From assembly GCA_964497585.1 (NCBI GenBank), contig CAZCDS010000043.1, positions 1 through 54,653 of the forward strand: 54,653 nt of DNA, read 5' to 3'. A program made the position numbers and the translations under genes. Under the pieces are notes generated by a model that saw nothing but the letters and a program-made list of their open reading frames with translations, did no database searches and was not told where the DNA came from. Every line of letters starts with the position of its first letter. The first letter of the stretch is position 1. Of this stretch, positions 1 through 9,122 are shown in pieces. The stretch comes from CAZCDS01 sp964497585. Lineage in GTDB: Bacteria > Desulfobacterota > Desulfomonilia > Desulfomonilales > Desulfomonilaceae.

Positions 1-2854
1 ACTTGCAGTCGACACGTTGAAGCCACCGCCTTGCAGGCGGTGGAGCCTTCACTCGATCTCCCTTCTTGACTCCGAGCTCCTTGGCCAGCTCTTCGCTCAT
101 TTCCACGAACATCTGCGGCTGTGCTTCGAGGAGCCATGGCTGCCAGCGGGTCATCGATCCCGTGCACCAGTGTTCCGTTATGGTGTACGTGCTGGCTACG
201 ATCGGGAACTTGGGATCATGCTGGGCGTACTTATCTATGTCGGTCGTGTACAGTTTGATCAGAGGATTGTTCCGCTGCTTTGACATGAGATTGTTTGCAA
301 GCGGACTCTCGAGGGGTTCGTAGTGCTCGGGAAAGGGACCCTCGACCATGGCAGGACCGAAGAGAGAAGCTACTCCGTCAGGCTTCATGATGAACGGCAA
401 TTTGCCGCCCTTGTCACCCATGGGAGGCCATCCGCCATCAGCCACGTCTCCAACCCACTTCTTCCCGGTCCACTTGATCAATGGCCGCTGGGGGTTCCAG
501 GGATTTCCCTTGAGGTCCACCGAAGCACGGTTGTAGATGATCCTCCGATTGACGGGCCAGCACCAGGACCAGTCGAGGTAGAGCCGCAGTCCAGTGGGAT
601 CCTCCTTCCCTCTGCGGGCCATCATGTTGCCCTTGATCGTGTAGCTTCCGCAGTAGAGCCAGTTTCCGCTGGACGTACTCCCGTCATCTTTCAGGAAGGC
701 AAAGGAAGGCACCAGGTCGCCTTTCTTGAACTTCTTCCCCTTGATCGTAACGTCCTTCAAGAAATAACCGTTCTGCTCCTTGGCCATCTTATGCGTATCG
801 AAACGGCCTTTCTCGTCCACATAGTCCCACTTCAGGTTGAGAATCGGATCAGGGAACTTCCCGCCATCCTTCTTATAGAGTTCCTTGAGCTTGTTGACGA
901 TTCTTATGAACATCTCACCGTCGGAGATGGCGTCCCCGGGCGGATTCGCGCACTTGTACCGCCACTGAACCCAACGGCCGCTGTTCGTCAGGCTCCCCTC
1001 TTTCTCCACCGAGCAGGCCGCCGGCAGCAAGAAGACTTCAGTCTTAATCTTCTTGGGGTCCATGCCGGGACCATGCCAGAATGAAGCACTCTCATTGTTG
1101 AAGATGTTCGTGTGAACCAGCCAATCAAGCTTGGCCATGGCTTTCTTGACCTTGTTCACATGAGGCGAACTCCCGGCTGGACTCTGGCTGACCAGAAACA
1201 GACCCTTGATTTTCCCTCTGTACATCTCATCGAAGATATCCAACCACGAATAGGTCTTGCCGTCGTCGGCTTTCGGCAGCCAGGCATAACCGAAGTCGTT
1301 GGCTTTGGTTGCCTTGTCTCCGAAGTAGGACTTGAGCAGACTCACACTATACTTGGGGTAGTTGCCCCACCAGTTGGCAGACATGGGATCCGAGGTCTTA
1401 GGAGTGTAAGCCTTGTTGTAGTCCGCCAGGGCCTGTTGAGAGGCTTTCGCCACCTTTAGATAGCCGGGAAGCAAGTGCCATAGGAGACACCCGTCCGTTG
1501 AACCCTGCACGTTGGGCTGACCACGAAGGGCGTTGATCCCGCCTCCACACACACCGATATTACCGAGAAGGAGCTGTACGATTGCGCTTGCCCGGATGTT
1601 CTGGACGCCCACCGTATGATGGGTCCACCCGAGCGCGTACATGACCGCTCCGGCCTTGCCCTTTTTCCCGGTAGCAGCGTAGGTCTCATAGACCTTGAGC
1701 AGATCTTTTACCGGAGTGCCCGTGATTTGGGAGACCTTCTCCGGGGTGTACCGAGAATAGTGCTTCTTGAGCAACTGGAGGACGCAGCGCGGATTCTTCA
1801 GGGTCTTATCCTTCATGGGCAGTCCCTTGGCGTCCTTCTTGATTGCCCAGGAGGCCTTGTTATACTTCTTCTTCTTTGGATCCCAACCGGAAAAAAGGCC
1901 GTCGCTGAATCCGAACTTCTCGTCCACGATGAACGGAGCGTTCGTGTAGTTGACAACGTACGGCTTGAAGTACTTATTGTTGGAGATAATGTAGTAGATC
2001 ATGCCTCCGAGAAACGCGATGTCCGTTCCCGAACGCAGACCGGTCCAGAAGTCGGCAATGGCCGAAGTCCTGGTAAAACGAGGATCGACGGAGATTATCT
2101 TTGCCCCCCGATCCTTCGCCCTGAGTACCCATTTCATGGAGATGGGATGATTTTCTGCGGCATTGCTGCCCATGATGAGAAAACAATCACTGTTTTTGAG
2201 ATCGATCCAGTGATTGGTCATTGCGCCTCGACCGAACGACTCTCCCAGAGCTGCAACAGTTGGGCTGTGTCATATGCGCGCCTGGTGGTCGATGTAGACC
2301 ACTCCCAAGGATCGCATCAGCCCATTGAGCGCCCAACACTCGTCGTTGTCGATGTTGGAACTTCCGATGTGGGCGATGCCCTCGTTCCTGTTCACCACCT
2401 GACCCTTGGCGTTCTTCGCAACGAACGTAGCGTCCCGCGTTGCCTTGGCCCTCTTCGCAATCTCGGTGATCGCCCAGTCCCACGTCTTCTCTTCCCATTT
2501 GTCGCTGTACGGGGCCCTGTAGAGCACCTTCGTGAGCCGATGGGGGTTGTTTGCCGTGGTCTGGAATACGGCCGAGCCCTTTGAACACAACGACCCCTCG
2601 CTGATCGGATGATCGGGGTCGCCTTCGATGTTGATGACTTTCCCGCTCTTCGGGTCAGTGCTTACGATCAGCCCGCAGCCTACCGAACAGTACGGACAGA
2701 TCGATGTGGTGTTTTTTGCCGTCTTCATCTTCTTGATCTTCAGCTCGTCTGCATAGGCCGTCAGCGGCCCCATGTCCAGACCGAGGGACGACAGCGCAAC
2801 ACCAGCCCCGACCACGCCGGAAATCACCAAAAACTCCCGGCGAGTCACACCCAT
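1..2854 (-). CDS. fdhA: Formate dehydrogenase alpha subunit, selenocysteine-containing, periplasmic (3' end not seen)
   Basis: Catalytic molybdopterin (Mo or W bis-MGD) subunit that oxidises formate to CO2 and passes electrons to an FeS subunit. The start at 2854 has a strong AAGGAGGA ribosome site. Residues 5-12 (TRREFL) are a twin-arginine export signal, so the enzyme is periplasmic. C53, C56, C60 and C90 bind the proximal 4Fe-4S cluster. Translation meets an in-frame TGA at 2270-2272 (residue 195), exactly where family members have Sec-His after the V/I-D-x-Q-A-R motif. Beyond it the same frame stays open and family-like (GRGAMTNHW, MGSNAAENHP, the EHWCTGSMTRW motif) to the window edge. 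It must therefore be read as one gene, not two. The last codons (about position 52 downward) stop resembling the family where a hairpin begins, so the C-terminus may be disrupted or simply lie outside the window. Confidence 0.93.
19..50. repeat. Hairpin (8-bp arms, 5-nt loop) at the end of the recognisable fdhA frame
   Basis: CCACCGCC (23-30) and GGCGGTGG (36-43) form a perfect stem around TTGCA, with outer GAAG/CTTC pairs at 19-22 and 47-50. The fdhA protein stops matching family members (expected V-x-S-x-R-G) exactly here. GC-rich hairpins of this shape sit near the ends of IS200/IS605-type elements, so this could be a transposon end inserted in fdhA. This is inference; the rest lies outside the window. 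Confidence 0.5.
2232..2272 (-). other. UGA selenocysteine codon and putative bacterial SECIS
   Basis: The TGA at 2270-2272 lies in the selenocysteine position of the formate dehydrogenase. The following mRNA (UGACACAGCCC, then GUUGCAGCUCUGG) closely resembles the downstream context of E. coli fdhF, whose bSECIS contains GUUGCAGGUCUGC. The placement about 15-30 nt after the UGA fits a SelB-binding hairpin. The fold was judged by eye only and the stem is weaker than in fdhF. Confidence 0.7.
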
Positions 2855-3047
2855 GTCTTGGTCCTCCTTCCTCGCTGTGATGGTTCGTTTACGGAGATTC
2901 CCATCGATCTTTAAAGCTCAGCGGGAGGGTCACCGAGGCCCCCCGAGCAGCTTGGTCCAGGCTCCAGGCGTCCCGGGAGCCCGCTGACCCCAGCTTGAGA
3001 CCGACAGCTTGACATACTTCTCGTTGCGTCTCGAATGACATAACCGG

Positions 3048-3067
3048 TTATGCCCAGAATGACATAA
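3048..3067. promoter_or_regulatory. ModE-box-like operator upstream of fdhA
   Basis: TTAT (3048-3051), 12 bases, then ATAA (3064-3067), the same arm spacing as the E. coli ModE operator (TTAT-N12-ATAACG). It overlaps one of two direct repeats GAATGACATAA (3033-3043 and 3057-3067) and abuts a 14-bp palindrome with arms CATAACC/GGTTATG (3039-3052). It lies about 200 bp upstream of the fdhA start. The regulator is not encoded in the window. Confidence 0.5.
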
Positions 3068-3300
3068 TGAGCGGAAGAGGGGCAAGTACTTTTTTCCCTT
3101 AAAATTCAATATGCTAATATTGTTGTGAACGATGGCGGGGACTGACCGAAACCATTATGGTTGAATCCGCATAACATTGTTACCAGGCGAGGAGCAGTCC
3201 TCCCGTCCCCTGTTTGATTGCGGATGGGCGGGAATCCCGCGCGCATCGCGTCCTGGATCAGCGTCCGCCTGAAAATTCAGGGCTTGACATGAGGAGGGCC

Positions 3301-3322
3301 TTATGTCAACAAGGACATAACG
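3301..3322. promoter_or_regulatory. ModE-box-like operator in the fdhA/bamB intergenic region
   Basis: TTAT (3301-3304), 12 bases, then ATAACG (3317-3322). It is almost the same as the site upstream of wtpA at 45590: both read TTATGTCAA, then six variable bases, then CATAACGG. A TTGACAT (3284-3290) and ATGTCAA (3303-3309) inverted pair overlaps it, so it may sit across a promoter reading toward bamB. Confidence 0.6.
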
Positions 3323-3762
3323 GCGCCATGCGCGTGGAGCCGTTGACCGAGACCGAGTCCGATCCTCCGAAGAGCGGATCGCTGTGCGGGCTTCACAGCC
3401 CGTGAGAATGCGACACCAGGGACGCCGCTCCGTGGAAGAGCGACCGGCTCCTCCGACGTGTTCCCCCCCCCTCGAAACGCGTCGCAAGCCACAACCGGAG
3501 ATATGTCTTGTTGATCCGGAGCGACGGAGTTGGTCAAGGAGATTGTAGATGGACTAACGATTAGTTAGGACCACCTGTCCGAATGACGGCTGCAGCCGTC
3601 AAATGCTTCTCGAGGGATGCGAGGGGCGACTTCCGGGTAGCCTTACGCTCAAGACCTCCGTAATGAACCAAGGAAAACTCTGCATGAAATGGTGTAATGC
3701 CCATGAATTGATGCGGAGCCTCGGACGAGTATGTCGCAAATAGCCTACAAGAGGTAACCAGG

Positions 3763-5766
3763 ATGAGATACGCAGAAACGGGATACAATTTGGAAATCGA
3801 TTTGGCGAGAGGTAACATTGAACGGGTGGAAACCGACCCGAGATTAACGGAACTTCATCGTGGGGGGGCTGGGAACCAGCGTCAAGATACATTGGGACCG
3901 GGTTCTCCCTGAGACCAAAGCATTTGATCCCGAGAACCTGCTGATATTCAGTACCGGTCTCCTCAACGGCGCTCCGGCTTTCAGCGCGAACCGTACCCTT
4001 GTGACGTTCATTTCCCCTCAGTCGGATTTGCTGGCGTACCCAATGATGGGGGGATTCTGGTCTGCGGAATTGAAATACGCGGGTTATGACAAAGTGATCT
4101 TTCGGAATAAGTCCCCCGAGTGGGTGTATATATGGATACACAACGACAAAGTGGAAATCCGCGACGCCTCTCATTTGAAGGGCAAGGGCGCTCTTGAAAC
4201 TCAAGACCTCATAAGAGAGGAGCTGAACGAGCCGAGAGCCCAGGTGGCCGCCATCGGCCCGGCCGGTGAAAATAGGGTCTTCACGGCTTCGATCGAGCAG
4301 AGCAGGTCCAGTGCCAGCAGACTCGGCGGAGGCGCGGTGATGGGCGACAAAAAGATAAAGGCGGTCGCGGTTCGGGGAACAAAGGACGTCTATCTTGCCC
4401 GAGGCGAAGAATTCATGAAGCTCATGGAAGAAGTGACGGAATATATAAACTTCCGAAACTCAAATCCCATTCCGGACGTTATGACAGTTCTTTCCGGCAT
4501 CGGCTCGCCTCAGGAAATGAAACACACCGATGAGAAGTGGCACACGGAAAACTTCATGTGGGGTAATGCCCGCACTCGGAGAAGGGACTTCTGAAGCAAG
4601 GAGAATGAAAAGAATTGGACTACCTCTCAACTGGAGGCCATCCAGCGGTTGATAAGTTGTTTCAACTGTCCGCAGCAGTGCGGCACACTCGTTTCGTCTG
4701 AGGCCGTGGGTGGACGGAAATACATGATGAAATGTTTCGGAAAACTCACGTATTTCATGGCGGCCTATGTAGCCGACCTTCGCTTCAATTTCAAAATCCT
4801 GCAACGTGTCACGGAGTATGGGGTGGACTCGTTCTCGACCCGCAGATTTTGGCCTTCGCGGTTGAGCTCTATGAAAACGGAATTCTGACCGACAAGGACT
4901 TCGATGGGTGTCCGTCCGACAAGGAAGGACGCTTTTTCCGGCTCCTAGAAAGAGTCGCCCATAGGGAAGGAATCGGCGATGTTCTTGCGGACGGCGTCTA
5001 CTATGCAGCCCGGAAGATCGGCAAGGGGGCGGAAAAATTCGATCACAATACGATCAAGAAACATGAGCAACTGCCACTCAAGCTGGGAATGTTGGATCCG
5101 ATATATTTTCTCATGTATTCCACCAACGAGAAGATAAGCATTACCCAGATTGAAGGCAACTTCCCGCAGGCGGCTTTTCCAACGAGAGAGCAGAGAGAAC
5201 GGTTTGTAGAGGATTGGCTGCAGGTTCCCGACGAAAAATTCAAACAGTACGTTTTGGAGTGGGAACCGAGGGGAGATAAGTCCATACCCTATTTCCCGAC
5301 TCCGGAGATGTGCAGTGAAATCGTGGATTGGATGGAAATGCTGCACAACATTGATGACGCCTTGGGATTGTGCGCGGGTATGGGATCGTTCTGCCTGAAG
5401 CCTCCCTATCATATACACAATTACCCGAAACTCATCTCTGCAGCGTCGGGAATGGATACGGATAAGGGAGGCCTCAAGAAAATAGTCAACCGGAGTAGGA
5501 ATCTGCACAGGGCGTTCAATAACCGAAGAGGCATGACAAGGGCGGATGAGAAGCCGCCTGAAGACCATTGGAAACGGAGGTTTCCGGAGCTCGAAGAACA
5601 ACTCTTGTCTACGTATTACAGATTCAAGGGATGGAACATGGAGGGTGTTCCTACGCGAGAAAGACTGCTGGAATTGGATCTGGGTTATGTTGCTGAAGAC
5701 TTAGAAAAGAGAGGGATTCTCAAAGATGGCGAAAGTCACGGGGAAGATCAAGAGCATCAAGATTGA
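3763..5766 (+). pseudogene. bamB: Broken BamB: tungsten-type catalytic subunit of class II benzoyl-CoA reductase (AOR family)
   Basis: The pieces read together as one aldehyde-ferredoxin-oxidoreductase-family protein, from MRYAETGYNLEIDLARGN at 3763 to the tail near 5766. Hallmarks are LLIFSTGLLNG, MMGGFWSAELKYAGYDK, RAQVAAIGPAGENR and the ISCFNCPQQCG cysteine segment. These match BamB, which reduces benzoyl-CoA using a W-pterin. There are three lesions. A frame change lies in the G7 run at 3862-3868. A TGA at 4592-4594 stands where relatives have Trp (TGG). A one-base loss near 4838-4841 falls inside GVDSFST-PQILAF. The tail overlaps bamC by about 40 nt, as in an operon. It could be decay or partly assembly error; no single frame can make the whole enzyme. 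Confidence 0.85.
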
Positions 5767-6277
5767 TGCCGATAAGTGCAATGGCTGCCGGGCCTGTGAG
5801 ATCGTCTGCTCCGCGTTCCACGCGACGCCGAAATACAGCAGCGTTAATCCGGCAAGGGCTCGTATTCATGTGATCAGTCACCGAATGAAAAACATATGGC
5901 TACCCGTATTTGCGGGTGAGTATGCTCCCGCCGAATGTTCGGGACGGGACAAGTACGTGATCGACGGAAAGGAATACGACGAGTGTAGTTTCTGCAGGGC
6001 TTCCTGCCCATCCCGGGACTTCTTCAAAGAACCTGATTCCGGTCTCCCTCTGAAATGCGATATGTGTGAAAGCGATCCGCCGCTTGAAGTGCCGATGTGT
6101 GTGCAAAAGTGTCTCAACGACGTCCTCATTTACGAAGAAAGGGAAGAGGACGTAGATGAGGAAGAAGAAGTAAAGCCGGAGGACGCAGAGATTGGACTGG
6201 AATCCATGATAGACAAGTATGGCTTGGACAAGGTCATGGATACCGTTTCCCGGTTGACAGCGGCAAAGAGCGACTAG
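5726..6277 (+). CDS. bamC: BamC-like multi-cluster ferredoxin (benzoyl-CoA reductase-associated)
   Basis: A 183-residue iron-sulfur electron carrier that partners BamB. Clusters of cysteines are visible: CNGCRACEIVC near the N-terminus, CSFCRASCPSRD in the middle, then CDMC and CVQKC, enough for about three 4Fe-4S clusters. The segment PVFAGEYAPAECSGRDKYVIDGKEYDEC is arranged as in BamC, and the C-terminus is strongly acidic. There is no signal peptide, so it is cytosolic. It starts inside the end of bamB, which implies translational coupling. Unlike bamB it has no lesion, so it may now be an orphan or serve another AOR-family enzyme elsewhere. Confidence 0.88.
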   Translation: MAKVTGKIKSIKIDADKCNGCRACEIVCSAFHATPKYSSVNPARARIHVISHRMKNIWLPVFAGEYAPAECSGRDKYVIDGKEYDECSFCRASCPSRDFFKEPDSGLPLKCDMCESDPPLEVPMCVQKCLNDVLIYEEREEDVDEEEEVKPEDAEIGLESMIDKYGLDKVMDTVSRLTAAKSD

Positions 6278-6645
6278 AGGCGTTTGATGGTTCAGACGCG
6301 CTGGGTTCAGGATTGCTCGATAAGCCCTGATCCTGTGAACGATTACCACATGTACTCTAGCGCCGCGGAATTGTGGACGAAGAGCGAGCCGTCTATCCCC
6401 AGGCATTGCCGGCCAGGCCAAAGCGGAACGGTGCACGAGGATTTTCCGCGATCTTGGGAACGACGTCAATGTGATATGCGGAGCGATGTCAGTTTGGAAT
6501 TTGATTCGGCAAAGGACACCTTTACGGACCTGGCACCATGGAGAAATTCTGAAAGTCAGCCATGATGCTGGGCAAGCCTTTAGTATTCGATATGATCGGC
6601 TGCGAATCGAATGGGAAATTTGCACCGGACAAATAGGGGGTCTGA
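6278..6645 (+). other. Spacer after bamC, probably decayed coding sequence
   Basis: No intact gene is recognised. A short frame beginning near 6562 reads MMLGKPLVFDMIGCESNGKF before a stop and has the look of a protein end. Nothing upstream stays open in that frame, so this may be debris of a gene that once followed bamC. Its identity is unknown. Confidence 0.4.
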
Positions 6646-7338
6646 GTGAGCACCAGAATCAGGAATAATTTATGGCAAGTCGGGGGAATGGGGCTGACCG
6701 ATCCCGCGGACGCCGCCGTCTACCTCGTACGCTTCGGCGACGAGGCAGCCCTTATTGATGCCGGAACTGGACGAGATCACCCGCGACTGAGAGAAAACAT
6801 TGCCGAATGCCTCGAACCCCATGTGCAACTCGAATATCTACTGCTGACTCACTGTCACTTCGATCATACCGGCGGAGCCAATGCTGTGAGAGAGGAATAC
6901 GGCTGCCGAATCGTCGCTCATGAGCTGGACGCGATCTATGTCGAATCCGGTGACAACCGTGTGACTGCGGCCTCATGGTATGGCGCACACCTTGAACCGT
7001 TCGCCGTCGATGTCAGACTGCAGGGCGAAAAATCGAACCTTTCCATCGGTAACGGTACCGTGACGGCCATTCACTGCCCGGGTCACTCCCCGGGTTCGGT
7101 CGTATACACTGCAAATATTGAAGGCCAGCTTATCCTTTTCGGGCAAGACGTCCATGGCCCGCTCCATTCGGAATTGCTTTCTGATGAAGAACAGTATCTG
7201 GCTTCGCTGGCAAGACTTTTAAACTTGGAGGCCGATCTTCTTCTGGAAGGCCATTTCGGCATCATCGAGAGCGAGCAAGAGGTCCGAGCATTTATTGAGT
7301 CTTGTATAACCCCGTCTGTTCAACCATGTCGGTGTTAG
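6646..7338 (+). CDS. Metallo-beta-lactamase-fold hydrolase
   Basis: A 230-residue MBL-fold protein starting at GTG 6646. The zinc signature HCHFDH (THCHFDHTGG) is present, followed by a conserved CPGHSPGS segment and downstream GQDVHG and EGHFG, which supply the remaining metal ligands. This is the glyoxalase II/thioesterase-like branch, and a thioester or lactone hydrolase is plausible next to acyl-CoA genes. No signal peptide is present. The substrate cannot be read from sequence. Confidence 0.85.
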   Translation: MSTRIRNNLWQVGGMGLTDPADAAVYLVRFGDEAALIDAGTGRDHPRLRENIAECLEPHVQLEYLLLTHCHFDHTGGANAVREEYGCRIVAHELDAIYVESGDNRVTAASWYGAHLEPFAVDVRLQGEKSNLSIGNGTVTAIHCPGHSPGSVVYTANIEGQLILFGQDVHGPLHSELLSDEEQYLASLARLLNLEADLLLEGHFGIIESEQEVRAFIESCITPSVQPCRC

Positions 7339-7356
7339 CAATAAGCCAGGTCGTTT

Positions 7357-7824
7357 GAAGGACTGAGGTGCCACCGATTCGCCGCCAACCAGGCTCGGTT
7401 ACTCATGGGAGCCTTGGCCTACAACCTCCTGCACATGCTTCGGCAATTCTCCCTTTCGGGCGAAGAGGTCAAACGGTCAATCGAGTGGCGCATCAAGCGT
7501 CTGATCAAGGTCGGAGCGAAAGTCGCGTATCACGGTCGAAAGTGGCAAGTTCATGTGGCGTCCGCGTTCCCGTTGGCTCGTCACTATCGGGCCGCGTTTG
7601 GGTGAAGGCACACGATCAAGATCGGGGTTGATCTGGGAGCCGAGGGTGTGGTACGTTCACAATCTGGCAAAAGAGGCGCTGGCCTGGCCAAAAGCTGGGA
7701 ATTGGAGTCGCCGCATCGTTTTCAGACGCTCGGCTAAGCCGATCCGTGGATAGAAATCCACCGGAGATCGGTTTTTCGGTATGAAACGACCGGAATTTCT
7801 GGGATCGCGGAATAATTCCGGTTC
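7357..7824 (+). mobile_element. IS1380-family remnant (3' part of transposase plus downstream end)
   Basis: From about 7363 to 7605 the frame reads RFAANQARLLMGALAYNLLH and then IEWRIKRLIKVGAKVAYHGRKW, the C-terminus of IS1380-type DDE transposases. The N-terminal three quarters are missing. The non-coding stretch to about 7824, with ACCGGAATT and AATTCCGGT inverted arms around 7789-7824, probably represents the element's right part. It is non-functional. Confidence 0.75.
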
Positions 7825-7970
7825 AGGTCGCATGGAACACTCCCCACACCTTTTCGGGGTGGGCGGGGCGATCCCTCTGGCCTTCAGGGGTTCCCAAACG
7901 AGTAGAATGGCAAGACCGCCGCATAATTTGGATCAGATAAGGACTCTCGGTAGGAGTCGGATCTAAACAC

Positions 7971-8822
7971 ATGCGTCTGAGATTCATCTTCTGCCTTTTC
8001 GTTCTCGTTGCGTGCGCATCCGCAAACGCGGAGAAGACCGCTCCGGTGATTCGGGAAGGGCAAACGGTCTTGGTGGACGGCGTCAAGGAACACTGGCGTC
8101 TCCAATGGGAAGGTCCTACCACGCCTCACTGCTCTCCTGAGGAGCCGGCTGTCTGGCCGACTTGTCCCTGCTCAGGGTTTGCCTTCGGCGAGTGCGGTAA
8201 ATTAGCGCTCGTGAGAAAGAGACCGGGGCACGACGACGAGCGTCTCGCTCTGAACTATTTGTTTCAAGAATGCCCACACCTTGCTGAGCCGGGCGACGAC
8301 GGTGCAGGATGTCTGAGGCGGTGGGATGTCCAAGGGCAGGATTGGTACGAAAAAGACTCTCCTGATTTTGCCGCACGGGTCAGGGCTCGTCCGATTGTTC
8401 AAATCATGCATTTTGCCGACTACGACCACGACGGAAGAGCGACCGAATTTATGTTGCAGGTTGCCGATCTCCCTTGCGGGAAAAGAATGTGCGTCGTGAT
8501 CGGGATATCCCGTAAGAACCCTCGACTGCACGTGTTCGGCTCAGCCGAACATCCGAAGAGGCCGCTGGTTTTGCAGGACCACCAGTGGGAAGCTCTCGTC
8601 ATGGCAAGAGGCCCTGTCAGGGTGATGGATTGGCGGTGCGGCGATCATGGGGCCGAGGAAGAGACCGAACTTGAATTGCGCATCGACGATAATGGGATCC
8701 ACGCCATAGAAAGAGTCTACGAATGCACCGAGGACGGAATCAGAGGGCGATTTCTCAGGAAGTGCATTCTGCGCGACGCTGTTCGCCGTGAGGAAGAGAA
8801 AGGTAACCAGCCGGCCAAGTAA
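7971..8822 (+). CDS. Hypothetical secreted protein or lipoprotein
   Basis: A 283-residue protein of unrecognised family. The N-terminus (MRLRFIFCLFVLVAC) is a signal peptide; LVAC at residues 12-15 fits a lipobox, although a cleavage after ANA at about residue 20 is also possible. The mature part is cysteine-rich (CSPEEPAVWPTCPCSGFAFGEC) and contains FADYDHDGRATEF, a D-x-D-x-D-G segment of the kind that binds calcium. It stands alone between an IS remnant and moeA. No function is proposed. Confidence 0.75.
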   Translation: MRLRFIFCLFVLVACASANAEKTAPVIREGQTVLVDGVKEHWRLQWEGPTTPHCSPEEPAVWPTCPCSGFAFGECGKLALVRKRPGHDDERLALNYLFQECPHLAEPGDDGAGCLRRWDVQGQDWYEKDSPDFAARVRARPIVQIMHFADYDHDGRATEFMLQVADLPCGKRMCVVIGISRKNPRLHVFGSAEHPKRPLVLQDHQWEALVMARGPVRVMDWRCGDHGAEEETELELRIDDNGIHAIERVYECTEDGIRGRFLRKCILRDAVRREEEKGNQPAK

Positions 8823-9122
8823 ATTCGTCCACCATCCACGCTCCAATTTGCGCTCCTTACGAGTGCATAGACATGCCGGAAGCTTTTCCACCATCAAAGG
8901 ATTTCCAATGCATTAATGCAAGCTTTGAAGCGTGGCGCAATTCCACGAAGAAGACCAAAACGTCAGTCTACGGTAAATTAAGAAGACAATATGGTGTTTG
9001 TCAATAGGTGAGACGTTCCCATTTCTAGAGAGTCAGAAGACTTGTTTGCCAAGTGAATAATTCCGATTCAAAATCAACGTACTCGCGGGTGAGCACTCGA
9101 ACAGAAGACCCACCGAAAGTCC
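8823..9122. other. Intergenic spacer
   Basis: About 300 bp between convergent genes. No gene, and no clear terminator with a T-run, was seen. Confidence 0.5.

Larger units (their letters stand above)
2855..3762. other. Intergenic region between divergent fdhA and bamB
   Basis: About 0.9 kb with no convincing gene on either strand. It contains the two ModE-like boxes and repeated TGACATAA-type half sites (3036, 3060, 3301 inverted, 3313). The stretch 3330-3740 holds only short frames without recognisable protein features. Confidence 0.6.

Noticed and set aside
323..2584. Long plus-strand open frames opposite fdhA
   Set aside because: They are antisense to a clearly conserved gene and carry no family features, signal peptides or ribosome sites.
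4592..4594. TGA in bamB as a second selenocysteine codon
   Set aside because: Relatives have Trp at this position, the following RNA shows no SECIS-like hairpin, and the gene has two further frame defects.
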